Shown here one piece after another: positions 46,238 through 55,174 of a DNA stretch of 61,005 bases. The notes below the pieces were generated by a model. It had not been told where the DNA came from. It was given only the letters and a program-made list of their open reading frames with translations, and ran no database searches. The position numbers were made by a program, and so were the translations under genes. Origin of the DNA: Pelagibius sp. (GTDB lineage Bacteria; Pseudomonadota; Alphaproteobacteria; Kiloniellales; Kiloniellaceae); contig JANQMC010000047.1 in the NCBI GenBank assembly GCA_028280305.1, positions 1 through 61,005 on the forward strand, read 5' to 3'. Within the stretch, counting starts at the first letter, position 1. Every line of letters begins with the position of its first letter.

Positions 46238-46356
46238 CCCCTCACCCTCCCGCTGACGCGGGCCCCTCCCTCTCCCACAAGGGGAGAAGGATTACCGGTG
46301 CGATCCCATTTTTTGGTTCCCCCTCTCCCCTTGTGGGAGAGGGTCGGGGTGAGGGG
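46238..46356. repeat. Long extragenic inverted repeat (copy 1), terminator-like
   Basis: Nested arms: outer CCCCTCACCC (46238-46247) with GGGTGAGGGG (46347-46356), and a perfect 20-bp inner arm CCCTCTCCCACAAGGGGAGA (46268-46287) with its complement at 46324-46343. On the plus strand it is followed by GAGCTTTTTGTTT, so it likely terminates the oxidoreductase transcript. A related copy is at 56573-56713, which shows it is a dispersed family and not a one-off terminator. Confidence 0.85.
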
Positions 46357-46370
46357 AGCTTTTTGTTTCT

Positions 46371-47438
46371 CTAAGTCAGGCGCCAGTAGGTCCCCGCGTC
46401 GTTCTGACGGCGCTCGTTGTCTGTCAGGAAATCCTCGTCAAGCTTACCGCCCAGCACATCGATCAGGTCTTTGCGGACCCGCCGGTTGTTGCGGAAGTAC
46501 TGATGCCCCGTCGGGTCGGCGGTCCAGGCGTTGGCGCCCTTGGCCTCCCAGATGATCCGCGGCGAGACGTTGACGACGGAAACCTTTGCCGAGAGCTTGA
46601 CATCCTCCGTCGGGCAGGGGCCGCTGCGGCCCAGGCGATCGGGATTGCCCATGGCAAAGTCACTGGCCTTCAGGGCCGCGTCCTGGTGGTTGTAGTAGAC
46701 CGTCAGGCGGCGGCAGCCGCGCAGCAGCGGTGCGATCTTGTGGGTCGACTGCAGGGTGTCGTCATCCTCGTCGGCGGCCGCCAGGATGACCTCTTCGAAG
46801 AGCGGCGGAAGGTTGTTGCCGACGAAGGTGCGCATGGACTGCACGGCGCCGCGGATGGCCCAGTTGCCCATGGAGTGGCAGAGCAGATGAATGCGGCCGT
46901 CGCAGCGCTCGTCGCGCGCCGTGTTGCGGATGAAGTCCGTGGCTTTCAGGATCGCCCGGCCCAAGGCCGCGCCTGACGCCTCGGCCCGCTTGCGGTCGTC
47001 GGCATAGGTGCGCCGCGAAACCCCCGCCCCTGCGGAAGGCCAGGTGAAGAACAGCATGGTCATGTCCTTGCCGCCGGCGGCCAACCATTGCTGCAGTTGA
47101 ACCGCACGGCCCGCCGCCTCGCGGAACTTGTGATCGTAGCCATGCACGAAGATCAGGGCGTCCCCCTTCTTCTTCATCTCCTGGCGCACTTCGTCGAAGA
47201 TCGCCGCACTGCCAAGTTTCGAGCGGGCCGCATCTTCCCGGTCCAAGCGTTCCGGCGCTAGGGAAATCTTTCCCGACTGAACGAAGGAACCGAGATCCTT
47301 CTTGTAGAGATCTTTGCCGGCGAAACTCACCTTACCGAACCGCAGTTCATCGAGATTCGGGTGAAAGTCTTCACCAATCTCCGGCTTGGCGCCACCGCTC
47401 ACCTTGCGGTTGGTCGCGAAGTAGACATTCACAGCCAT
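46371..47438 (-). CDS. DUF900-family alpha/beta-hydrolase
   Basis: A 355-residue alpha/beta-hydrolase of the DUF900 group. Start MAVNVYFATNRKV is the family's N-terminal YFATNR signature. LIFVHGYDHKFREA holds the oxyanion histidine-glycine, nucleophile S189 sits in LLCHSMGNWA, and a candidate histidine lies in DPTGHQYF near the C-terminus. There is no signal peptide; the related proteins are lipase- or esterase-like of unknown substrate. Monocistronic, between the long inverted repeat and the GST gene. Confidence 0.85.
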   Translation of the reverse strand: MAVNVYFATNRKVSGGAKPEIGEDFHPNLDELRFGKVSFAGKDLYKKDLGSFVQSGKISLAPERLDREDAARSKLGSAAIFDEVRQEMKKKGDALIFVHGYDHKFREAAGRAVQLQQWLAAGGKDMTMLFFTWPSAGAGVSRRTYADDRKRAEASGAALGRAILKATDFIRNTARDERCDGRIHLLCHSMGNWAIRGAVQSMRTFVGNNLPPLFEEVILAAADEDDDTLQSTHKIAPLLRGCRRLTVYYNHQDAALKASDFAMGNPDRLGRSGPCPTEDVKLSAKVSVVNVSPRIIWEAKGANAWTADPTGHQYFRNNRRVRKDLIDVLGGKLDEDFLTDNERRQNDAGTYWRLT

Positions 47439-47660
47439 GTCATTTTTCCCCTGCTTTCCTTCGTCACCCCGAACCCTTTAAGGCCCGGAGAACTCTCTCT
47501 CCCGCGCCAAATTAGCAGCCTTACCGGGCCGACGGCAGGGAACCGAAGAGGTAATGCCAAGGGAGAGGGGGGTGGGTATTTCCGCGATACGGGTATTCAG
47601 CGGATGAACCCTACCGCCGCTTGCGATATCGTCCCTCGGCAATCAGCAGAAAGCAGACCC

Positions 47661-48281
47661 ATGACAGAAGAAATTGTCTTTTACACCAATCCGCAATCAC
47701 GCGGCCGCATCGCCCGTTGGATGCTTGAGGAGGTGGCGGCGCCCTATCGGACCGAGGTCATCGAATACGGCGCGATGATGAAAAGCCCGGACTATCTGGC
47801 GATCAATCCCATGGGCAAGGTGCCCGCCATACGTCATGGAGACAATCTCGTCACCGAATGCGCAGCCATCTGCGCCTATCTGGCCGATGCTTTTCCCGAC
47901 GCCGGACTGGCGCCGCCGCTCGACAAGCGCGGCAGCTACTACCGCTGGCTGTTCTTCGCCGCCGGGCCGATCGAATCAGCCGTGACACACCACTATCTGG
48001 GCTTCGATCCGGAAGGCGAGCAGCAGGCAATGGTCGGCTACGGCACTTTCGCAACGGTGATGGACACCCTTGAGAAAGCGCTCGCCGGCGGCGGTTACAT
48101 CGCCGGGGCAAGCTTCACGGCGGCCGATGTTTACCTGGGATCGCAGATCAATTGGGGTCTGCAGTTCGGCACCATGGAGACGCGGCCCGGCTTTGCCGAC
48201 TATGTCGCACGGCTCACCGATCGTCCCGCCTACCAGCGCGCGGCCGAATTGGACGATGCCGCCCTTCCCGCCGGGGAATGA
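47661..48281 (+). CDS. Glutathione S-transferase family protein
   Basis: A 206-residue GST. The N-terminal thioredoxin-like half begins EEIVFYTNPQSRGRIARW and contains the glutathione-contacting NPMGKVPAIRHGDNLVTECA (cis-Pro V-P and the E-C/S pair). The C-terminal helical half contains FTAADVYLGSQINWG, the N-capping box. Substrate unknown. The ATG chosen fits the family start exactly; an in-frame longer form reaching back to 47361 lacks similarity. Confidence 0.92.
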   Translation: MTEEIVFYTNPQSRGRIARWMLEEVAAPYRTEVIEYGAMMKSPDYLAINPMGKVPAIRHGDNLVTECAAICAYLADAFPDAGLAPPLDKRGSYYRWLFFAAGPIESAVTHHYLGFDPEGEQQAMVGYGTFATVMDTLEKALAGGGYIAGASFTAADVYLGSQINWGLQFGTMETRPGFADYVARLTDRPAYQRAAELDDAALPAGE

Positions 48282-48309
48282 CGCCCGCCACCGAGACAGA
48301 TCATTGATG

Positions 48310-48344
48310 AAAAAAGGCCCGGACTCAAAAAATGAGTCCGGGCC
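48310..48344 (-). terminator. Strong rho-independent terminator of the carnitine operon
   Basis: A 12-bp perfect stem GGCCCGGACTCA / TGAGTCCGGGCC with a 5-nt A-loop, followed on the minus strand by six T residues. It lies 23 bp downstream of the BCCT transporter stop and also separates it from the converging GST gene. Confidence 0.92.
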
Positions 48345-48367
48345 GTCAGGCTACGGTTTACACCTAG

Positions 48368-50059
48368 CTAGGCATGTAGCTCCTGCGTGATCCTGGTGCC
48401 GTCAGGCGCCACCTTCCGTTCGCCCAAAGGCGCAGCGGATGGATCTGTCGACAGCGATTTCAACAGGCCCCAGGTCATCGCCAGAAGGACGAAGGAAATC
48501 GGGAAGGCCGCCGCGATGGAGGCGGTCTGCAGGGCCCCCAGGCCGCCGGCAAGCAACAGCACGGCAGCCACGAGGCCTTCGCCCATACCCCAGATGATCC
48601 GGAACACCTTCGGCGGATCATCGTCGCCCATCGACAGCATGGTCGTAATCACCAGCGTTCCGGAATCGGAGGAGGTGATGAACCAGGAGGCCAGCAGGAA
48701 GGTCGCCAAGGCCGACAACGGCCAGGTCAACCAACTGAGATCACCGGCCCATGAGGTCGCGCCGAGATTGGCGATGGTGCCATAGAGCGCGTTGGGCAGG
48801 TTCCAGGCCCTGACCGTCTCGATGATCCCCGCCCCGCCGGCGGCACCGGGTCCGCCGACCGCATTCAGCTCTTGCCAGATGGCATTGCCGCCGAACATGC
48901 AGAGCCAGAAGAAGGCGATGGTCGTCGGTACGAACATCACACCGACCATGAACTCACGGATCGTTCGGCCCCGCGAGATCCGGGCGATGAACATGCCGAC
49001 AAAGGGCGCCCAGGAAATCCACCAACCCCAATAGAAGATGGTCCAGCCGCCTTGCCAGGCGGCGTTGCCCGGCTCGTTTGCAGTCCAAAAGCCCATGGGC
49101 ACCACATTCCAGATGTAGTCGCCGATGGAGGTGATGAAGAAGCTCATCAGCCATTGAAAAGGCCCGAAGACAACAAAAGCCCCGAGCAGCAGGACCGACA
49201 ACCAGATGTTCCATTCGGAGATGATGCGGATGCCGTTGCCCACGCCGGACACCGCCGAAAGGGTGGCGATGACCGAGATCACCAGAATCAGCACCAGCTT
49301 GGTAGTGATGCCGGGGTCGATACCGAACAGCACATTCAGCCCTGTCGCCATCTGACTGACGCCGAGGCCGAGAGAGGTTGCGACGCCGAAGACCGTCCCG
49401 AAAACCGCCAGCAGATCGACGGCATGGCCGATGGGGCCATAGATGCGCTCGCCGATCAGCGGATAGAGCGAGGAGCGGAAGGTGAGCGGCAGCTTCTTGC
49501 GAAAGCCGAAGTAGGCGAGGCAGAGGCCGACGATCACATAAACCGCCCAGCCGTGGAAGCCCCAGTGGAAATAGGTGACGCGCATCGCATCGACGCCGCG
49601 TTGGATCGTCATCTCCGCATGGCCGTTCAAGTCGGCATGCGGGTTGTTCGGATAGCCGAAGGCACCGGAGTTATCGAAATAGAAAATCGGCTCCGCGACA
49701 CCGAAGAACAGGATGCCGATTCCGACACCGGCCGAGAACAACATGGCGAACCAGGAGAAGTAGCTGAACTCCGGCTTGCTGTCGTCGTCTCCCAGCTTGA
49801 TGCTGCCCCACTTGGAGCACATCAGGTAAACGCAGATGAAGAAAAGCACCGTCAGCGTGGTGATATAGTACCAGCTGAGACCGCTTTCGATCCAACCGCG
49901 CACCGCACTGTAGACGCTGCCCGCAAGTTCAACGTTCAAAACCGTAAAGATGACAAATGCGGCGACCATACCCTTCGCCGCCAATCCCATGCCTGGATGC
50001 AGCCCCGTAAAGAAACCGGTTTTTGCAACCAGATGGGAATTCGGATTCGAATCTGACAT
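48368..50059 (-). CDS. BCCT-family transporter (probable carnitine/betaine uptake)
   Basis: A 563-residue betaine-choline-carnitine transporter with twelve hydrophobic helices. The glycine-rich TM segment is read as SAGVGIGILFFGVAEP. The aromatic-box region includes YFHWGFHGWAVYV and TIFYWGWWISWAPFVGMFIA. It is the last gene of the carnitine operon, 98 bp after the carnitine dehydrogenase, followed by a strong terminator. Context makes carnitine the most likely substrate; Na+ coupling is likely but not certain. Confidence 0.94.
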   Translation of the reverse strand: MSDSNPNSHLVAKTGFFTGLHPGMGLAAKGMVAAFVIFTVLNVELAGSVYSAVRGWIESGLSWYYITTLTVLFFICVYLMCSKWGSIKLGDDDSKPEFSYFSWFAMLFSAGVGIGILFFGVAEPIFYFDNSGAFGYPNNPHADLNGHAEMTIQRGVDAMRVTYFHWGFHGWAVYVIVGLCLAYFGFRKKLPLTFRSSLYPLIGERIYGPIGHAVDLLAVFGTVFGVATSLGLGVSQMATGLNVLFGIDPGITTKLVLILVISVIATLSAVSGVGNGIRIISEWNIWLSVLLLGAFVVFGPFQWLMSFFITSIGDYIWNVVPMGFWTANEPGNAAWQGGWTIFYWGWWISWAPFVGMFIARISRGRTIREFMVGVMFVPTTIAFFWLCMFGGNAIWQELNAVGGPGAAGGAGIIETVRAWNLPNALYGTIANLGATSWAGDLSWLTWPLSALATFLLASWFITSSDSGTLVITTMLSMGDDDPPKVFRIIWGMGEGLVAAVLLLAGGLGALQTASIAAAFPISFVLLAMTWGLLKSLSTDPSAAPLGERKVAPDGTRITQELHA

Positions 50060-50157
50060 TCCTTATCCTCCCAGCCTTTTCATGTTTTTGGGCTTCTGCT
50101 GAAGCCGCTGTTAATGCGCTTCTCTGGGCGCTTCCATTATTTCCGCGGCGCTTGGCG

Positions 50158-51603
50158 CTAGTGCCGCTGCCCGACGAATCGACCGACGCCTCCTGGGGTA
50201 TCCAGCGTGGAGTGCCTGCGTTGATAACGCAACAGATTCTCTGAGATCTCTGCACCAGGGGTTGAGCTGCGTCGCGTTTTCAGATCGACATGGATCAACA
50301 GATGCTCGCCGGTTGCGGCCAAACGGCGGTTTTCGCTTTCCATTTGATGAAAGAGGTGCAGTTTCCGCCCGTCGCCGCCGATTACCCGCGTCCGAACCCT
50401 GAGGTCTTCCCCGGCTTTCACTTCGTCCAGGTGGCGCAGATGGCTTTCAACAGTGAAGTAGCTGCTGCCTTTGTCGATATAGTCGGCATCAGCACCAATC
50501 AGCGCCATGAAGCGGTCGCTGGCCTGAGCAAAGACCTCCAGATAGTGCGCCTCGTTCATATGGCCGTTGTAGTCAGTCCAGCTGTAGGGCACACGACGCT
50601 CGACGGTGATCGCATCTTCGGCCTCCGCTTCGGCCGGATCCGGCAGCGTCTCCTCATGCGTGGCGAGCGTCTCCCCTGCGCCCCAGGCGTTGTTTTTCAA
50701 GGCCCGCAGGATGGCGACGAGGTTGTCGTCACGCAGGCGCTCCAGCCGTCGCAGATCATGATGACCGGACTGCGCGTCCGACTGCTCGGCGATGCGCGCC
50801 ACCAGGTCATCTGTCAGCTCCGGCACGTCCATGAGCTTCGTCCAGGGCCATTTCAGGGCCGGGCCGAACTGCTTCATAAAGTGGGCCATGCCCCCTTCCC
50901 CGCCGGCGATGCGATAGGTCTCGAAGAGGCCCATCTGCGCCCAGCGCAGGCCGAAGCCGAAACGGATCGCGTCGTCGATCTCCTGCGTTGTTGCGACGTC
51001 GTCCTTCACCAGCCAGAGCGCTTCACGCCACACCGCTTCCAGCAGCCGGTCGGCGATATGGGCGTCGATCTCCCGGCGCACCACCAAGGGCTTCATACCG
51101 ATCTGTCGGAGGATGGCCGTGCAACGCTCCCGCAATTCCTGTGTATTGGCGTCGGAGGGCACGACCTCGACCAGCGGCAGCAGATAAACCGGGTTGAAGG
51201 GGTGGCAGACCAGAATCTGCTCGGGACGCTGCGCCGCCGCCTGCAGTTCCGACGGTTTGAACCCGGAAGTCGAAGAAGCGATCACCGCAGAAGGCTCGAT
51301 CGCCGCCTGGATCTCCGACAACACCCGTTGCTTCAAGTCGAGACGCTCGGGAACGCTTTCCTGCACCCAGGCGGCCGCGGACACGGCTTCGCCGAGAGAG
51401 GTGCAGAAGCGGAGGCTGCCCTCTTCCGGTAAAGCCCGGTCATAGAGCCCCGGCAGGCTGCGGCGCGCATTGGCGATGACTTCGGTGACCTTGCGCTCGG
51501 CCTCGGCGTCGGGATCAAAAACCGCGACGTCCCAACCGTTCAGCAGGAAGCGCGCGGCCCAGCCGCCGCCGATCACGCCACCGCCGACAATGGCCGCCTT
51601 CAT
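50158..51603 (-). CDS. lcdH: L-carnitine dehydrogenase fused to betainyl-CoA thioesterase
   Basis: A 481-residue two-domain enzyme. Residues 1-320 are a 3-hydroxyacyl-CoA-dehydrogenase-like NAD enzyme (VGGGVIGGGWAARFLLNGW; VCHPFNPVYLLPLVEVV) oxidising carnitine to 3-dehydrocarnitine. Residues about 335-481 are a hotdog thioesterase (SWTDYNGHMNEAHYLEVFAQ) that would release glycine betaine from betainyl-CoA. In Pseudomonas these are separate CdhA and CdhB; the fusion is known from rhizobial carnitine dehydrogenases. Its ATG overlaps the BKACE stop by 4 bp. Confidence 0.94.
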   Translation of the reverse strand: MKAAIVGGGVIGGGWAARFLLNGWDVAVFDPDAEAERKVTEVIANARRSLPGLYDRALPEEGSLRFCTSLGEAVSAAAWVQESVPERLDLKQRVLSEIQAAIEPSAVIASSTSGFKPSELQAAAQRPEQILVCHPFNPVYLLPLVEVVPSDANTQELRERCTAILRQIGMKPLVVRREIDAHIADRLLEAVWREALWLVKDDVATTQEIDDAIRFGFGLRWAQMGLFETYRIAGGEGGMAHFMKQFGPALKWPWTKLMDVPELTDDLVARIAEQSDAQSGHHDLRRLERLRDDNLVAILRALKNNAWGAGETLATHEETLPDPAEAEAEDAITVERRVPYSWTDYNGHMNEAHYLEVFAQASDRFMALIGADADYIDKGSSYFTVESHLRHLDEVKAGEDLRVRTRVIGGDGRKLHLFHQMESENRRLAATGEHLLIHVDLKTRRSSTPGAEISENLLRYQRRHSTLDTPGGVGRFVGQRH

Positions 51604-52508
51604 CGTGGCGCCCGCTTGGTCAGGCCGAGGCGCGCACGCACCGCCGCGGCGTCCAAAACCGTCGCGCCGAGCGCTTCGACGATGGAAACCGCCCGCTCGA
51701 CAAGCTGCGCGTTGGTGGCCAGGACACCCCGGTCCAGAAAGAGATTGTCTTCCAGGCCGACCCTTACGTTGCCGCCTGCCAGAACCGCCGCCGCCACATA
51801 AGGCATCTGGTGACGCCCCAGGCTGAAGGCGGACCAAGTCCAATCCGGCGGCAGGTTGTTGACCATGGCCAGGAGCGTGTTCAGGTCATTGGGCGCGCCC
51901 CAGGGAACGCCCATGCAGAACTGCACCAGCGCCGGCCCTTCGAGCACGCCCTCTTCCACAAGCTGCTTGGCAAACCAGAGATGCCCCGTGTCGAAGGCTT
52001 CGATCTCCGGCCGCACGCCCAAGTCCGTCATCATCCGCCCCATGGCGCGCAGCATGCCCGGCGTGTTGGTCATGACGTAGTCGTTCTCGGCGAAATTCAT
52101 GGTGCCGCAGTCGAGGGTACAGATTTCGGGCAGGCAGTCGGCGATGGGCGCCATGCGCTCCGTCGCACCCGCCATATCGGTGCCCTCGGCCAAGGGCAGC
52201 GGCTTTTCGGGGCCGCCGAAGACAAGGTCGCCGCCCATGCCCGCGGTCAGGTTCAAGACCACATCGGTCTCCGAATCGCGGATACGCTCCGTCACCTCGC
52301 GATAGAGCGCCGGGTCGCGGGAGGGCGCGCCGCTCTGCGGATCGCGGACATGGCAATGCACCACCGCCGCCCCCGCCCGGGCCGCGGCAAGCGCGCTTTC
52401 GGCAATCTCCGCAGGGGAGCGCGGCACATGGGGACTGCGCTCCTGAGTCTGGCCGGAGCCGGTGACGGCGCAGGTAATGAAGACTTCGCGGTTGATCTGC
52501 AGTGTCAT
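51600..52508 (-). CDS. BKACE (DUF849) enzyme, 3-dehydrocarnitine cleavage
   Basis: A 302-residue beta-keto-acid cleavage enzyme. Zinc ligands H51 and H53 sit in VVHCHVRDP, and the conserved LNLTAGMGGDLVF and VQFCMGVPWGAPND loops are present. In this operon it should convert 3-dehydrocarnitine plus acetyl-CoA to betainyl-CoA and acetoacetate (the CdhC role). It is the first gene of the operon and overlaps the dehydrogenase-thioesterase gene by 4 bp. Substrate is assigned from neighbours plus family, not from pocket residues. Confidence 0.93.
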   Translation of the reverse strand: MTLQINREVFITCAVTGSGQTQERSPHVPRSPAEIAESALAAARAGAAVVHCHVRDPQSGAPSRDPALYREVTERIRDSETDVVLNLTAGMGGDLVFGGPEKPLPLAEGTDMAGATERMAPIADCLPEICTLDCGTMNFAENDYVMTNTPGMLRAMGRMMTDLGVRPEIEAFDTGHLWFAKQLVEEGVLEGPALVQFCMGVPWGAPNDLNTLLAMVNNLPPDWTWSAFSLGRHQMPYVAAAVLAGGNVRVGLEDNLFLDRGVLATNAQLVERAVSIVEALGATVLDAAAVRARLGLTKRAPR

Positions 52509-52617
52509 GCCGCCCCCTCAGCCGGAAACGGCGGCCTCAGGCGGGCCGCGTCCCCCAACTCAAGACTAGGCGCTGAGGACCGGTGATTTTTTGCTTATTC
52601 TGCCTTATATTTTGCTA

Positions 52618-53571
52618 ATGCGGCCAAACCAGCCACATCAAATTCTGGTCCTGCTGTTCGACGGCTTCTCCAACATGGTGCTCGCCTCGGCGGTAGAACC
52701 CCTGCGGGCAGCCCGCGATCTCGCACCGCAGGCGCCCTTCACCTGGCGACTCGCAAGCCTCGACGGCGCAGCGGTGCGCAGCTCCAGCGGACTCAGCATT
52801 CACCCTGAACTCGCCCTGGCGGAAGCCGAGTCCTTCGACAGCCTGCTGGTGATCTGCGGCTATGGCGTGCGCAAACTGGCCCGAAAGCCGGTTCTCGCCG
52901 CGGTCCGCAAGGCTGCGCGCAAAGCCGGAATGGTCGGCGGCCTGGACATGGGGGCCTGGCTGCTCGCCGAAGCCGGGCTGCTGAACGGTTATCGCGCCAC
53001 GGTTCACTGGCAGGAACTGACGGCCTTCGAGGAGCGTTTTCTCGACGTCAGGGTCAGCACCGAGCGTTTCGTCCTCGACCGCAACCGGATAACCGCAGGC
53101 GGTGCCTCAACCGTCCTGGCTTTGATGCTGAAACTGATCCGGGGGACGGCCGGCGATGCGCTTGCTTTCGACATATCGAACCTCTTTGTCTACGACGTCG
53201 AGACCAACTTCAGCCGTGGCCGTGGTGCCCACAACCCCTCATTGATCCGCGTCCCCCAGTTGGAGCGCGCGCTGCTCGCCATGCGCGAGGCCATCGAAGA
53301 GCCGCCGGCCATTCGGCAGATCGCGGCGAGCGCAGGCCTCTCAACGCGCAGCCTCGATCGTCTGTTCCACCGCGAACTCGGCCTCTCGCCCGGCCGCTAC
53401 TATCAGATGATGCGACTCAACCTGGCCCGTTCCCTGGCCGAGGAGACCGCCCTGACGGTCGCCGAGATCGCCGCCAGGACCGGTTTCGTCTCAACCGCAA
53501 CCCTGTCCCGCGCCTTCTCGCAAAACTTCGGCCACACCATCCGGGACCTGCGGAAACGCAGGCGCCAATGA
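52618..53571 (+). CDS. cdhR: CdhR-type carnitine-responsive regulator (GlxA family)
   Basis: A 317-residue regulator with N-terminal DJ-1/PfpI-like sensor (ILVLLFDGFSNMVLASAVEP) and C-terminal AraC HTH pair (IAASAGLSTRSLDRLFHREL; IAARTGFVSTATLSRAFSQN). It is divergent from the carnitine operon across 109 bp, exactly the arrangement of CdhR, which activates carnitine catabolism. ATG 52618 is favoured over a TTG nine codons upstream. AT-rich sequence between the two genes probably holds both promoters. Confidence 0.88.
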   Translation: MRPNQPHQILVLLFDGFSNMVLASAVEPLRAARDLAPQAPFTWRLASLDGAAVRSSSGLSIHPELALAEAESFDSLLVICGYGVRKLARKPVLAAVRKAARKAGMVGGLDMGAWLLAEAGLLNGYRATVHWQELTAFEERFLDVRVSTERFVLDRNRITAGGASTVLALMLKLIRGTAGDALAFDISNLFVYDVETNFSRGRGAHNPSLIRVPQLERALLAMREAIEEPPAIRQIAASAGLSTRSLDRLFHRELGLSPGRYYQMMRLNLARSLAEETALTVAEIAARTGFVSTATLSRAFSQNFGHTIRDLRKRRRQ

Positions 53572-53779
53572 CCGTCTGAAGGTCATAACTTGCTATTGCC
53601 GTGCTTCACGCCTATGTACTGCGGGTGAATATTGGCCGGATGACTGGGCCGCTTCGCTTCGTCACTGACGGGCGCGCACGATTCAGACGCTCTCTCCAAA
53701 TTCAACGAACTGAGAATCGGCTCACGCCTTTTTCGTGTGCCGCGTCTCTTGTGCAACCCTTTAGTGAAAGGAATCCCCC

Positions 53780-53989
53780 ATGATTGCGGGCACCGTGAAG
53801 TTCTACAACGAACACAAAGGTTTCGGTTTCATCGAGCCGGAAGACGGCCAGAAGGACGTTTTCGTCCACGCCACCGCGCTGGAGCGCGCCGGTATCGCCG
53901 GCCTTCAGGAAGGCCAGAAGGTGAAGTTCGACACGCAGAACGACCCGCGCAGCGGCAAGATCGCCGTCGGCACCATCGAAATCGCCTGA
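53780..53989 (+). CDS. Cold-shock domain protein (CspA family)
   Basis: A 69-residue single cold-shock domain with RNP1 KGFGFIEP and RNP2 DVFVHATAL, binding single-stranded RNA/DNA as a chaperone. It has a GAAAGGA ribosome site and a 208-bp upstream gap that may carry a structured leader. A 14-bp hairpin follows the stop by 31 bp. Downstream of its TGA the same reading frame stays open through the desaturase gene. Confidence 0.96.
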   Translation: MIAGTVKFYNEHKGFGFIEPEDGQKDVFVHATALERAGIAGLQEGQKVKFDTQNDPRSGKIAVGTIEIA

Positions 53990-54020
53990 CCGATAGCGGT
54001 CGCCAGACCGCTTTATCGCA

Positions 54021-54058
54021 ATCGGGCCGCCGCCCGTATCAGCAGGCGGCGGCCCGAT
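54021..54058 (+). terminator. Strong hairpin between cspA and desaturase
   Basis: A perfect 14-bp stem ATCGGGCCGCCGCC / GGCGGCGGCCCGAT with a 10-nt loop. It is not followed by a T-run, so it may be an attenuator, a processing site or an mRNA-stabilising end for the cspA transcript as well as a terminator. It sits between cspA and the region encoding the desaturase N-terminus. Confidence 0.6.
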
Positions 54059-54349
54059 GCGGGCTTAGACCGCAGAGCCGAGCCGATTTCAGAAACCTCG
54101 ATCGCAGCCCCGCAAACCGGGGCGCCGAAACCCCTTGCCGACCGCCCTCTTACCGAGGCGCGGCAATGGACCGCCAGACTTGCGCCCTACGGCAAGCCCA
54201 GCCATGGCCGCAGCCTCTTCGAAATCGCCGTCACCGCCCTGCCCTTCGCTGGGCTTTGGATCCTGACCTGGGCCACGGTTCACTACGGCTATTGGGCACT
54301 CTCGATCTTCCCCGCCCTACTGGCGGCGGGATTCCTCGTCCGCCTCTTC
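54059..54349 (+). other. Coding sequence of the desaturase N-terminus without a usual start codon
   Basis: Read in the desaturase frame, this stretch encodes a soluble lead (ARQWTARLAPYGKPSHGRSL) and then two membrane helices (ALPFAGLWILTWATVHYGYW; ALLAAGFLVRLF) running straight into the first histidine box. This is the expected N-terminal third of a fatty-acid desaturase. No ATG, GTG or TTG occurs in this frame between the cspA stop and the ATG at 54350. ATT at 54086 or ATC at 54101 are the nearest non-standard candidates; a frameshift from another frame is also possible. Confidence 0.75.
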
Positions 54350-55147
54350 ATGATCCAGCACGACTGCGGCCACGGCGCCTTCTTCCGCCGCCGCCGGATC
54401 AACGACTGGACCGGCCGGGCGATATCCGTGCTGACGCTCACACCCTATGACAGCTGGCGTCAGGCTCATGCCGTTCACCACGCCAGCAGCGGCCATCTGG
54501 AACGCCGCGGCGTCGGCGACATCGACACCCTGACGGTGCGCGAATACCGCGCGCTCAGCCCTTGGGGCCGCCTGCGCTATCGCCTTTATCGGCATCCCGT
54601 CGTGCTGTTCGGCATCGGGCCGGCCTTTGTCTTCGTACTGCAGCACCGCCTGCCGCACAGCGTCACCCGCAATCGAAACCAGGCCTGGTTCAATGCCATG
54701 GCGACCAATCTGGCGACCGCCCTTGTCGTTGCCACGGTGATCTGGTTCATCGGCCTGGAAACCTTCCTGATGGTTCAGGTGCCGATCACCCTGCTCGCCG
54801 CTTCAATCGGCGTCTGGCTGTTCTACGTACAGCATCAGTTCGAGGGGACTTACTGGGCGGAAAGCCAGAACTGGGACCTGCATGAGGCGGCGCTGAACGG
54901 CAGTTCCCACTACGACCTGCCGCCTCCCCTGCGCTGGCTGACCGCCAACATCGGCATGCACCACCTGCATCACCTCAGCAGCCGCATTCCCTACTACCGC
55001 CTGCCGCGGGTGCTGCGCGACCACCCCGACTTGAAGAGCGTTGGCCGGGTGACGCTCTGGCAGAGCTTCGGCTGCGTGCGCCTCACCCTCTGGTGCGAAA
55101 CCACACGCCGCCTGATCTCCTTCCGCGAAGCCCGGGCACAGGGCTAG
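54350..55147 (+). CDS. Fatty-acid desaturase (first standard ATG; true start probably upstream)
   Basis: A membrane diiron desaturase with three histidine boxes: HDCGH at residues 4-8 of this version, HAVHH about 40 residues later, and HHLHH near the C-terminus (GMHHLHHLSSRIPYYRLP). It introduces double bonds into acyl chains, using ferredoxin or cytochrome-type electron donors. From the ATG at 54350 the protein would lack both helices that precede the first box, so the functional protein must start upstream (54059-54349). Its place directly after a cold-shock gene suits membrane adaptation at low temperature. Convergent with the nitrile hydratase-like genes. Confidence 0.9.
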   Translation: MIQHDCGHGAFFRRRRINDWTGRAISVLTLTPYDSWRQAHAVHHASSGHLERRGVGDIDTLTVREYRALSPWGRLRYRLYRHPVVLFGIGPAFVFVLQHRLPHSVTRNRNQAWFNAMATNLATALVVATVIWFIGLETFLMVQVPITLLAASIGVWLFYVQHQFEGTYWAESQNWDLHEAALNGSSHYDLPPPLRWLTANIGMHHLHHLSSRIPYYRLPRVLRDHPDLKSVGRVTLWQSFGCVRLTLWCETTRRLISFREARAQG

Positions 55148-55174
55148 AAAGCGCCGCGCTTACAGAACTTCGTT

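Noticed and set aside
42763..46278. Open frame of 1171 codons on the minus strand
   Set aside because: Complete overlap with the indolepyruvate oxidoreductase on the plus strand; no protein-family character, Gly/His/Gln-rich shadow composition.
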